Assembly: GCF_023094165.1 (NCBI RefSeq) | Contig: NZ_JALMDK010000015.1 | Span: 124,001-188,000, forward strand | DNA length: 64,000 nt | Origin: Crossiella sp. S99.2 | GTDB taxonomy: Bacteria > Actinomycetota > Actinomycetes > Mycobacteriales > Pseudonocardiaceae | Direction: 5' to 3' | In this document: piece by piece, positions 8,423 to 17,600 of the stretch | Layout: each line of letters opens with the position of its first letter | Position numbering within the stretch: the stretch's first letter is position 1 | The notes under the pieces: generated by a model | What the model saw: only the letters and a program-made list of their open reading frames with translations | Database searches by the model: none | Told to the model about the DNA's origin: nothing | Translations under genes and position numbers: made by a program

Positions 8423-8930
8423 AGCGCGCCTCGGTCTCGGCGAAGAGCCGGCTCACGTTGACCTCCTCGCGCGCGTCAACCGCTTCCTCCAGGTAGCGCT
8501 TCTGGTCCAGCACGTAGGCCGCCTCCACCGTGATCCGGTACAGGGTGAGGCCCTCGGCCTGCTTGAAGAAGGCGAACTCCTCCTCCAGCGGGTCGATCAG
8601 CAGGTCGCCAGTGCGCTTGAGGAAGAGCAGAATCTGCTGGTCATCGTCCTCGATGGCGGTCGCGGTGCCGCTGAACTGGACGCCGTCGGCCTCATCGGAG
8701 GTGATCGTGGAGTTGTAGATGACCCCGGCCACCCGCGCGTCACCGGCGATGGCCAGGCCGTGCCGGGAGTCGTTCTGGGAGGCGAAGTAGAGGTAGCCGG
8801 GCGCGGCCGGGGCGAAGGCCAGGGCGGCTGCCCAGGGTCCTGCGGCGTCCACCGTGGCCAGCGTCACGTACCGGTTCTCCCGAAGAATGGAGATTGCCCG
8901 GTCCGTGGCTTCGGTGAATTCTTGACCCAC
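8412..8930 (-). CDS. Pyridoxamine 5'-phosphate oxidase-fold (FMN split-barrel) protein
   Basis: A 172-residue protein with the split-barrel pattern of the PNPOx superfamily: RYVTLATVDAAGPWAAALAF, then LYFASQNDSRHG, DARVAGVIYN and a GVQFSGTATAI strand. These bind FMN, F420 or haem; which cofactor applies here cannot be told. The GTG start is fixed by a perfect AGGAGGAG site (8933-8940). It leads a two-gene minus-strand operon with the acyltransferase and diverges from the methyltransferase gene, so these genes probably share control. Confidence 0.8.
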   Translation of the reverse strand: MGQEFTEATDRAISILRENRYVTLATVDAAGPWAAALAFAPAAPGYLYFASQNDSRHGLAIAGDARVAGVIYNSTITSDEADGVQFSGTATAIEDDDQQILLFLKRTGDLLIDPLEEEFAFFKQAEGLTLYRITVEAAYVLDQKRYLEEAVDAREEVNVSRLFAETEARYAE

Positions 8931-9047
8931 AGCTCCTCCTGAACTACATGCGTGTTGATAAACCGCCCGGATTTCGCTTGAATGCTACTGGGTTCACCAC
9001 CGGCGCGCCAGGATCCGGCAGTCTGTGATCACAACGGGAAGGTTGTC

Positions 9048-9887
9048 ATGACGGGTGTCTCCATTGATCGGGAAGTGCTGGCCGGACTGGTTCCGCTGCT
9101 GCGGTGTCCAGCCTGCTCGATCCCGGCCCTGACGATCGGGTCCCGGGGGTTGGACTGCGATTCCTGTGGGCATCTCGCGCCATTTGTCGATGGCGTTCTC
9201 GATCTGGTCGCTAATTCTTCCGGTCCGGTTTCTGCCGGTGACAAACCGTACGAGGGCCTCAACGCCAAGCTGTACGGCTGGCTGATGAGCAGCCCCACCC
9301 GGCAGCGGCTGGACTCCTGGCTGCTCGGCCTGGACGTCAAGCGCTACTACAGCGAGATGGCCGACCGGATCGCCGGCCTGCCGGACGGTCCGATCCTGGA
9401 GATCCCGGCGGGCAACGGGCCGCTGTTCAAGCAGGCCGCCGGCTACCGCGACCGGGGCCCGTGGATCTTCGCCGACCTGTCCTGGCACCTGCTCAAGCAG
9501 CTCGCGGCCAAGGTCGAGGCGGTGGGCGCGAAGAGGCACCTGATCATCCGCGCGGACGCCTGCGCGCTGCCGATCGTGGACGGCACCATGGCCGGGGCGG
9601 TGTCGATGTTCGGCATCCACTGCTTCCACGACAAGCCCGCGGTCTTCGGCGAGCTGCGCCGGGTGGTCTCCGAGGAGGGTCAGATCGCGGTCAGCACGCT
9701 GACCACCGACGGCCACAAGCTGTCCCAGTACTACCACCAGATGAGCCAGAAGGACGGCACTTTCGCGCCGGACAACTCCTGGGCCGAGATCTCCACCGCT
9801 GCCCGCGGACAGGGCCTGGAGTTGCACGGCACCACCGGTCTCGGCTCCGCCAGGGTCTTCACCGCCCGCCCGAAGATCCACAGCTGA
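9048..9887 (+). CDS. SAM-dependent methyltransferase with N-terminal zinc ribbon
   Basis: A 279-residue class I methyltransferase. The N-terminus has two Cys pairs, CPAC (about residues 21-24) and CDSCG (about 36-40), like the zinc ribbon of RlmA/UbiE-related small-molecule methyltransferases. The SAM-binding loop is LEIPAGNGPLFK (about 110), a variant of the E-x-G-x-G-x-G motif, followed by an acidic strand (IFADLSWHLL) and the ALPIVDGTMAGAVSMFGIHCFHD segment. The ATG at 9048 has a GGGAAGG site; upstream in-frame codons lack one. Together with the divergent genes it looks like part of a small biosynthetic locus. Confidence 0.82.
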   Translation: MTGVSIDREVLAGLVPLLRCPACSIPALTIGSRGLDCDSCGHLAPFVDGVLDLVANSSGPVSAGDKPYEGLNAKLYGWLMSSPTRQRLDSWLLGLDVKRYYSEMADRIAGLPDGPILEIPAGNGPLFKQAAGYRDRGPWIFADLSWHLLKQLAAKVEAVGAKRHLIIRADACALPIVDGTMAGAVSMFGIHCFHDKPAVFGELRRVVSEEGQIAVSTLTTDGHKLSQYYHQMSQKDGTFAPDNSWAEISTAARGQGLELHGTTGLGSARVFTARPKIHS

Positions 9888-9929
9888 GACCACCCTCAGC
9901 AGTCCCGCCCGGACTGCCCATGAGGAAAA

Positions 9930-9964
9930 AGGGGGTTCCCGCCATCGCCCGGCGGGAACCCCCT
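9930..9964. terminator. Hairpin terminator between methyltransferase and regulator
   Basis: AGGGGGTTCCCGCC pairs with GGCGGGAACCCCCT around a 7-nt loop, and a short A-tract on the left arm makes a U-tract for minus-strand transcripts. It lies between two convergent genes. Confidence 0.85.
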
Positions 9965-9988
9965 TCCTCGTGCCTTAGCTGCCTGCCG

Positions 9989-11797
9989 CTACGACGAGGC
10001 GTAGCGCTGGGCCGGAGCCGCCGCGTGCGCGATGTTGCCCAGCGCCGCCGCCTCTCCGGTCCGGCTGCCGATCTCCCGGAACACCGCGGCCGACCGAAGG
10101 TAGTGGTCGACCCCTTCCTGGTGTCGCTGCAACCGCTCGTTGGCGGTGCCCAGGTAGAGCAGCACGTAGCCTTCCTTGCGCTTGTCGCCCAGCCGCTTGG
10201 CCAGCACCAGCGCCTGCCGCAGCAACCTGAGGGCCTGGCCCTCCTGCGAACCGGCGCCGCCGAGTTCCATGCCAGAGGCGGCCCGGAGCCGGTCGAACTC
10301 GACCGAACCCGCGTCCTCCACCGGGGGCCGCAGTTCCCTGGCGGCGAACCGCCCGGAGACCGTGGTCGGCTTCGGCTGCTCGTAGACGCTGCTGATGCTG
10401 ATCGCGGTGTGGATCAGCCAGTCCAGCAGCCGGTTCTCCGCGGCGAACTTGGCGACGGGATCGCTTTCCTCCCGCAACCGGTCCTCCGCGAAGGCCCGCA
10501 CCACCTCGTGACAGGTGAAGAACTCCGAGTCGCCGATCGGCGTGACCAGCCCACTGACCGCCAGCTCGTTGAGCAGCGCGGTGCCCTCGGTGGAGGTGCA
10601 CTCGGTCAGCACACTGGTCATCTCCGCGCAGTACCGGCTCTCCGGAGAGAGGGCCAGCCTGCGCAGTGCGAGCTGTGCCGCGGGTCGCAGCAACCGGTAG
10701 GCCACGGCGAGTGCGGCGTGCACCTGCACGCTTCCTCGCACGGTCGGCGCGATCCGCCTGCCCACCTCGAGCAGCCGCTTGCTCAGCTCGACGGCGGGCA
10801 GTTGGGGATGACCGGCCAGCATGCCGCCGACCAGTCGCAGTGCCAGGGGCAGTCGCCCGCACAGGCGGGCGAGGTGGCGCAACTGCTCCTGCTGGGCGGT
10901 TGCCCGGTGCGGTCCGACGGCGCGCCCCAGCACGGCCATCGCCTCATGTTCGGCCAGTGGCTCCACCTGGAGCCGTTGCACCGCCGTGAGTCCGGTCAGC
11001 GGCTGCCTGCTGGTGATCATCACCAGGCAGGTGGAGCTGACCGGCAGCAGTGGCTGCACCTGTGCCTCGCTGACCGCGTTGTCCAGCACGATCAACGCGC
11101 GCCTGCCGTGCAGCAGCGAGCGATAAAGCCTTGCCCGCGCCTCCAGTTCGGTGGGGATCCCGTCCCTCGGCACACCGAGCGCGCCGAGCAGCATCCCCAT
11201 GGCCGCCCCCGGGTGCAGCGGACGATCGCTGTTGGCCCGGAGGTTGACGAAGAACTGACCACCAGGGAAGTCCCTGGTCAATTGCCTGGCCAGGGTGACA
11301 GCCAGCGAGGTGGTGCCCACCCCGGTCGGTCCGGACAGCACCACGGTCCGCGGCGCGGACGCGCGAGACGCCCTTGCCATGGCTCGCAGCCAGTCCAGAT
11401 CGGCACTGCGCCCGGTCAGTTCCTCGGTGATTTTCGGTAGTTCCAGGCTGCCGAACGCGGCACGTGCTACCCCAGATGTGCCGTGCGCCGGCAGTACGGT
11501 CGGCCTGTCCCCATGACGGCTCAACCGGAATCGCCCTGCCCTTGCGGCCCGCTCGAACTCCCTCAGTTCGTCGCCGGCCAGTCGCAAGGTCGCCGCCAGT
11601 GCACCGACGGTGCGCTGCTGCGGTCCCCTCGCTCTCCCCCTCTCCAGATCACTGATCGTCCTTACGCTCAACCCGGAGCACATCGCCAGATCTTCCTGGG
11701 TCAGGCCGTTGGCTCGCCGGTGCCGCAGGAGCATTCCCCCGAAGTCTCCTGAAGTTAAGCGAACCTCATCCGGTGTTGAATTTTGAACTGTTGACAT
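9989..11797 (-). CDS. XRE-HTH/NB-ARC/TPR transcriptional regulator
   Basis: A 602-residue STAND-type regulator. An XRE helix-turn-helix (about residues 18-75; GLTQEDLAMCSGLSVRTISDLE) precedes an AfsR-like NB-ARC ATPase domain and TPR-like helices at the C-terminus. The Walker A loop reads GPTGVGTTS (156-164), so the catalytic Lys is Thr162; the Walker B-like strand RRALIVLDN and the ITSR sensor are present. Loss of the Lys argues against normal ATP hydrolysis. The ATG at 11797 is supported by GGGAGGAAGG immediately upstream. It is the most likely local regulator of the 6.0-9.9 kb enzymes (inference). Confidence 0.85.
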   Translation of the reverse strand: MSTVQNSTPDEVRLTSGDFGGMLLRHRRANGLTQEDLAMCSGLSVRTISDLERGRARGPQQRTVGALAATLRLAGDELREFERAARAGRFRLSRHGDRPTVLPAHGTSGVARAAFGSLELPKITEELTGRSADLDWLRAMARASRASAPRTVVLSGPTGVGTTSLAVTLARQLTRDFPGGQFFVNLRANSDRPLHPGAAMGMLLGALGVPRDGIPTELEARARLYRSLLHGRRALIVLDNAVSEAQVQPLLPVSSTCLVMITSRQPLTGLTAVQRLQVEPLAEHEAMAVLGRAVGPHRATAQQEQLRHLARLCGRLPLALRLVGGMLAGHPQLPAVELSKRLLEVGRRIAPTVRGSVQVHAALAVAYRLLRPAAQLALRRLALSPESRYCAEMTSVLTECTSTEGTALLNELAVSGLVTPIGDSEFFTCHEVVRAFAEDRLREESDPVAKFAAENRLLDWLIHTAISISSVYEQPKPTTVSGRFAARELRPPVEDAGSVEFDRLRAASGMELGGAGSQEGQALRLLRQALVLAKRLGDKRKEGYVLLYLGTANERLQRHQEGVDHYLRSAAVFREIGSRTGEAAALGNIAHAAAPAQRYASS

Positions 11798-12169
11798 CCT
11801 TCCTCCCGGTGCGCGCTGCGGCAATCGGGCTGACGGGCACCCCGAATTGGTCGACCACCGGGCCCCGGTGGTGATCGACCTGCCGCCCCATAGCCAGTCT
11901 GGACGCTGTGTCGCAACCCTCGCCAGTGTGTTGACAAAAGCTCAAATGAAGCTGCGCCGTCTCACCTGAATCACGTAATGATGAGCACTGTCCTGTAACC
12001 CTCGGTGACGACGACGGGGGTGACTGGCCGGTACCCCAGCTCAGCGTGATCTCCAGACTCTGCCGTTTCACCTAGATTCCGGCTGATCAAGCCCGTTTTG
12101 CTGGCAGGAAACCGCCGTCAACCGGGTACGGATCGCCCGATCGGGCGGACGTCTGGCTGCACGATCGAG
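11798..12169. promoter_or_regulatory. 372-bp intergenic space with palindromes
   Basis: I see no credible gene. Closest to the NB-ARC regulator is ACCACCGGG-C-CCCGGTGGT (11854-11872), a 9-bp palindrome in the expected promoter area. At the other end CGCCCGATCGGGCG (12134-12147) is a perfect 14-bp palindrome just past the LuxR gene stop and may act as its terminator. The middle is relatively AT-rich and includes TTGACA at 11933. Confidence 0.45.
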
Positions 12170-15025
12170 CTAACTCGGAAGATCTACCAGATCAGTCCTG
12201 GAGGCCAGGCCGAGCTTGCGCAGCACCTTGGCCACGTGCTGCTCCACCGTGCGCGGTGAGAGAAAGAGCACCTCGGCGATCTCCCGGTTGGTCCGGCCAT
12301 GGGTGAGCAGCCGGGCCACATCGCGTTCCCTGGGCGAGAGTTCCGGCCCGTAGCCGCGGCGGCCGCGCCTGGCCGGGGCCGCGGGCGCGGTGAGCCCGTG
12401 TTCGCGCAGGTGACGGCGGCAGCTGGCGGCATCCCTGGTGGCGCCGAGCCGGTCGAAGGCAGCGGCCGCCTCGGTCAGCTCGTCCACCGCGGTCTCCCCG
12501 GCGGTCAGCCGCAGCCTGGCGGCCTCCTGCCGGGCCTGCGCGGCCAGGTAGGGATGCGGCAGCGCGGCGTAGGCGGTCGCGGCGGCGGTGAGCGCCTCGG
12601 CCCCGGCGAGCAACCGGCCGCGGGCGCCGAGCAGCAGGCCCTGGCCGGCCAGCACCGCGGCGGCGGCCAGTGGCGCGTCCTTGCCGGTGGTCTCGGCGGT
12701 GAAGGTGGCCAGCAGTTCGGCGGCGGCGGGCAGTTGCCCGGCGTGGATCCTGGCCACCAGGGCCAGCGGCAGCAGTTCCGCCGCCCACAGCCAGACGCCC
12801 TTGCGGCGCACGATGGACAGGCCCTGTTCGGCGTGCGCGAGCGCGGCCTCGTACTCGGCCCTGGACAGCTGCATCTGGGTGTACGCGGCGGCCGCGGTCA
12901 TGATCACCGGGGTGAAGGAGTCCTCCGGGGCGTCCAGCCCGGTGGCGCCCAGGTGCGCCTCGGCCTCCGGCCATTCGCCGCGGGCCACCGCGAGCTGGCC
13001 GAGCACCAGGGACAGTTCGGTGGCCACCGGCCGCAGGTCCCGGTAGTCCTCCAGCTGCCGGGCGCAGCGATCGGCCAGGCCGTCCCAGCCGCCGGTGCAG
13101 AAGTCCAGCCGGGCCGCGGTGGCCCTGGCCACGCTGACGATGAACGGCATGCCTGCCTCGGCGGCCATCCGCAGGCCGGGGTCCAGCCAGGTACGGGCTC
13201 GCCGGTAGTGGCCGGTGGTGGCGAAGGAGTCGCCGAGGTTGCAGTAGGCCCTGGTCAGGTGCTGCCGACCGGCCTCGGTAACGGCCTGCCGGGGCAGCCG
13301 GTCCAGGTCTGGGCGGACGCCGGGGTCGCCGATCAGCACCCGCGAGCCGAGCTGGTTGGCCAGCAGGTTGAGGGTCAGATCCGGGTCAGGGTCGGCCTCG
13401 ATGACCTCCTGCACCCTGGCCATCCAGCGCAGGTTCTCCCGCAGCGGGGTGGTGCCGCGGAAGGGCTGGGCGAGCACGGACATGGCCTTGGCGCCCAGTG
13501 CCGAGTGCTCGCCCAGCTCGGCCACGGCCATCGCGATGTCCTGATGCCCCTCGGTCAGCCCGCCTGCCTGGCGGACCAGCAGGAAGCCGAGGTTGAGCCG
13601 GGTGGCGCCGCGGGCGGCGGGGGAGAGCCGGGGGTCGTCGAGCACCCGGCGCAGCACCGCGGACACGTCGAGCTGCTCGACCCCGCGGACCGCGTTGGCG
13701 CCGAGTTTGCCGGCCAGCCGGTCGATGTCGGGGGTGCTGAGTTCGGGCAGTTCGACCAGCTGCTGGTAGAGGTCGGTGGCCAGCCCCGCCTCGCCGACCG
13801 CGGCGGCGTGGTCGGCCGCGGCCTCGCAGTGCCGCCGCCAGCCCGCCCGGTCGCCCGCCTCCCGGCTGTGCCGGGCCAGCTGCACCCACGGGGTGGGTTC
13901 GGCGGTGGCGAGTTCGGTGGCGGCGCGGGCGTGCAGCAACCGCCGGTCCGGGCCGGGAATGGTGTCGTAGACGGCCTCCTGGGCCAGTGAGTGCCGGAAC
14001 CCGTAGCGGCGGCCGGGCAGCTCGTGCAGGACCACTCCGGCCAGCGCCTGCACCAGCGCGGCGCCGACCTCCCCGGTGGTCATCCCGGCCACGGTGGCGA
14101 GCAGGTCCTCCTCGGCAGGCACGCCGAGCACGGCGGCGGCGCGCACGATCCGGGCGGCCAGCGGGTCCAGCGCGGCCAGGCGTTCGGTGGTGGCCTCGCG
14201 CAGCAGCACCGGCACCCGCAGGTGGTCGAGCAGGCGGCGGGCGGTGGCGGTGCGCACCTCGCCCGCGTGATCGCGCAGGGCATGCAGGGCTTCCTCCACC
14301 ACGAACGGGATGCCCGCGGTGCGTTCGTGCAGCCGGGCGGCGAACCCGGCGGCGGGCAGCGGAGTGCCAAGGATTGCGCGGGACATCTCGTGCACCCCGG
14401 CCACGTCCAGCGGGGCGAGCCGGAGCATGGCCGCGCTGACCCCGTGCGCGGGCCGGAACGCGCTGCCGAGCAGGGCGCCGCCGAGATCCTCCCGGCGGTA
14501 GGTGACCACCAGGGCCAGCTCCGGCGGCGGGCTGGCGACCAGGAAGCGCAGCAGGTCCCGGCTGCCGTCATCGCCCCAGTGCAGGTCCTCGACCACCAGC
14601 AGGGCGGGTCCGGCGGCCACCAGCAGTTCGCGCACGGCCCGGAACAGCCGGTGCCGCTCGCCCGCCGGGTCGCCGAGTGGTTCGGGCTGGGCGGGCAGCC
14701 GGTGCGCGATCTCGGGCAGCAGTGGCCGCAGTGCCCCGGTGACCGGGTTGAGGCCGGGGCCGACCCGGTTGCCGAGCCCGCCGAGGGCCTCCAGCACCGG
14801 GCCGTAGGGGAAGGGTTCGCGCAGCGGCTGGCAGTGCCCGAGCAGCACCGGGGTGCCGATGCCGGTGAGCAGTTCGCGCAGCAGCCTGGTCTTGCCGATG
14901 CCCGCCTCGCCCTCGACCAGCACCAGCGCCGGTGGCCGGGCCACCGCCTCGGCCAGGATGCCCAGTTCGCGGTGCCTGCCGACCAGCACCGGCGAACTGG
15001 TGCGCAGGCCGTTGTCCCTCGCCAT
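12170..15025 (-). CDS. Large LuxR-family (LAL/MalT-like) transcriptional activator
   Basis: A 951-residue regulator with an N-terminal AAA-type ATPase domain (Walker A GEAGIGKT at 39-46, followed by LLVVEDLHWGDDGS as Walker B), a long helical TPR-like middle, and a C-terminal LuxR HTH (LSPRERDVARLLTHG ... TNREIAEVLFLS, about 880-945). LAL proteins respond to inducer and ATP and often activate secondary-metabolite or catabolic genes. The ATG at 15025 has GGGGAG upstream; a longer reading frame with upstream codons has no family similarity. It diverges from the subtilase gene, a possible target. Confidence 0.92.
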   Translation of the reverse strand: MARDNGLRTSSPVLVGRHRELGILAEAVARPPALVLVEGEAGIGKTRLLRELLTGIGTPVLLGHCQPLREPFPYGPVLEALGGLGNRVGPGLNPVTGALRPLLPEIAHRLPAQPEPLGDPAGERHRLFRAVRELLVAAGPALLVVEDLHWGDDGSRDLLRFLVASPPPELALVVTYRREDLGGALLGSAFRPAHGVSAAMLRLAPLDVAGVHEMSRAILGTPLPAAGFAARLHERTAGIPFVVEEALHALRDHAGEVRTATARRLLDHLRVPVLLREATTERLAALDPLAARIVRAAAVLGVPAEEDLLATVAGMTTGEVGAALVQALAGVVLHELPGRRYGFRHSLAQEAVYDTIPGPDRRLLHARAATELATAEPTPWVQLARHSREAGDRAGWRRHCEAAADHAAAVGEAGLATDLYQQLVELPELSTPDIDRLAGKLGANAVRGVEQLDVSAVLRRVLDDPRLSPAARGATRLNLGFLLVRQAGGLTEGHQDIAMAVAELGEHSALGAKAMSVLAQPFRGTTPLRENLRWMARVQEVIEADPDPDLTLNLLANQLGSRVLIGDPGVRPDLDRLPRQAVTEAGRQHLTRAYCNLGDSFATTGHYRRARTWLDPGLRMAAEAGMPFIVSVARATAARLDFCTGGWDGLADRCARQLEDYRDLRPVATELSLVLGQLAVARGEWPEAEAHLGATGLDAPEDSFTPVIMTAAAAYTQMQLSRAEYEAALAHAEQGLSIVRRKGVWLWAAELLPLALVARIHAGQLPAAAELLATFTAETTGKDAPLAAAAVLAGQGLLLGARGRLLAGAEALTAAATAYAALPHPYLAAQARQEAARLRLTAGETAVDELTEAAAAFDRLGATRDAASCRRHLREHGLTAPAAPARRGRRGYGPELSPRERDVARLLTHGRTNREIAEVLFLSPRTVEQHVAKVLRKLGLASRTDLVDLPS

Positions 15026-15215
15026 CGCACGCTCCCCAGGTGTGTGGACCAATCGCCATCTTCGCTGGTCCCACGGGCGAGCGCGTCCCTCCGGACGAAG
15101 GGTTTTCAGTGAGTACCGGCCGAAGGAAACTGAAACGGCTGTGAAGCCATTGTTTCCGCTTACCGTTCGAGTTGTTCGCCAGAGACGATTTCCCTGCAAT
15201 CGGAAGGCTGGGCAC

Positions 15216-16373
<1,158 letters not shown>

Positions 16374-16400
16374 AATTTCACATCAACTGAAACGACGCAG

Positions 16401-16436
16401 CACCCCCGCCTGCTATTGCATTCGCGGGCGGGGGTG
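16401..16436. terminator. Hairpin terminator
   Basis: CACCCCCGCC pairs perfectly with GGCGGGGGTG across a 16-nt loop, between the convergent subtilase and XRE-type regulator genes. Confidence 0.7.
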
Positions 16437-16441
16437 ATGTG

Positions 16442-17422
16442 TCAGTTCCATTCCCAGCGCAGTCCGACAATTCCGGCTGGCACGTCCAGGGCCACCAGGT
16501 GCGCGGTGCGGAACGCGCCGATCCACACGTCCTGCCGCCCGACCTCCGCCGCCCACAACCCGTGCCGATAGGTCTGGAAGCAGCGGCTGGGCACCGCGTC
16601 CCGATGGAACTCCACCTGGGCCACGTACTCCCGCACCGGCCGCCGGAACCGGTGCAACCGGCTGGCTTCCGAAGGCCTGCTTGCAGGGCCGAGCATGGAT
16701 GCAGCTTGCCCAGCGGGCCAGACCACCTCGTACTCCAGCACCGCGGTCTCACCCACCCGCAGCATCCGGTCCAGGATCAGCTCGGCCACCACCAGCCGCT
16801 GGTCCGGCCCGACCCGGCTGCGCCCCAGCCGGCAGGACCGCAGGGCGGACACCGTGGGCGCCGCGCCCTCGCCGAGGTAGGTCACCGCGCACCGGTCCAC
16901 CCCGTCCACCTCGGCCCTGATCACCGCCCGCACCGTGCTGGACCCGTCTGCCCCGTGCTCGTTGACCACGTGCACCTCGTGCAGGCTCAGGTAGGTCAGC
17001 TGCTCCTCGGTCGGCGCGCCCAGCGACTCCAGCAGCCCGGACAGGGTGGCCGCGTCCTCCCACAGCGTGTCCAGCGGCCGCACCGGGAAACTCCGGCTGA
17101 GCCAGCGCCCACGCGGCCGCCGCGGCCCGAGCAAGGCCAGCAGGGTGTGCCTGGGCAACCCGAGCACTTCCTCCAGGACCCCCACCGCGGCCAGGGATTC
17201 CCGCCGCTCCGGCTGGGACCGGCCACGCCGCCAGTAGCTCAGGGTGGACAGGCTGACCCGCACCCCGCGCTGGGCCAGCCTGCGCTGCAGCGAGTCCAGG
17301 CTGAGCCCGCTGCGTTCGATGGCGCTGGTCAGCAGGGCGGGGAAGCTGTCCGGCACGGTCAGGTCGGGCTCGCCGGTGCGGGGGGCGGGCAGCGGGAACG
17401 AGCGCAGGTGCATGGCCGTCAC
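16442..17422 (-). CDS. XRE-type regulator with large C-terminal domain
   Basis: A 326-residue protein. The N-terminal part (about 28-90) has an HTH reminiscent of actinomycete XRE proteins (SLDSLQRRLAQRGVRVSLSTLSYWRRGRSQPERRESL). The remaining 230 residues form an uncharacterised beta-rich domain seen in related actinobacterial regulators. GTG (17422) and ATG (17413) are both possible starts; neither has a clear ribosome site. It diverges from the isochorismate synthase gene, but the iron boxes there lie nearer the latter. A DNA-binding role is well supported; the ligand is unknown. Confidence 0.75.
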   Translation of the reverse strand: MTAMHLRSFPLPAPRTGEPDLTVPDSFPALLTSAIERSGLSLDSLQRRLAQRGVRVSLSTLSYWRRGRSQPERRESLAAVGVLEEVLGLPRHTLLALLGPRRPRGRWLSRSFPVRPLDTLWEDAATLSGLLESLGAPTEEQLTYLSLHEVHVVNEHGADGSSTVRAVIRAEVDGVDRCAVTYLGEGAAPTVSALRSCRLGRSRVGPDQRLVVAELILDRMLRVGETAVLEYEVVWPAGQAASMLGPASRPSEASRLHRFRRPVREYVAQVEFHRDAVPSRCFQTYRHGLWAAEVGRQDVWIGAFRTAHLVALDVPAGIVGLRWEWN

Positions 17423-17540
17423 TGTCCGGCGGTGGTCGGCGGGCGAACAATCCGGAGCCCGGTAGGTAGGGGGTACCCGACTTATTCACGCCGGTGATCA
17501 GAGTCACCCGTCCGGGTGGTAGTTGAGGCCGCGCGGCAGA

Positions 17541-17574
17541 CTAGGTTCTACTAACGAAGGTTAGCCTTCCCTTA
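17541..17574 (+). promoter_or_regulatory. Two overlapping DtxR/IdeR-like iron boxes
   Basis: Compared with the 19-bp DtxR/IdeR/DmdR consensus TTAGGTTAGGCTAACCTAA, the segment 17541-17559 (CTAGGTTCTACTAACGAAG) matches 12 positions and 17556-17574 (GAAGGTTAGCCTTCCCTTA) matches 13. The two sites overlap by 4 bp, end 27 bp before the ATG of the isochorismate synthase and fit repression by two iron-loaded dimers. The match counts are by eye; the iron response is inference. Confidence 0.65.
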
Positions 17575-17600
17575 GCAAGCAGTTGACGAAGTGAGGACGC

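Noticed and set aside
11766..12071. Short minus-strand frame in the space before the NB-ARC regulator
   Set aside because: No similarity pattern, low coding bias, and it would overlap the regulator start and its palindromic promoter area.
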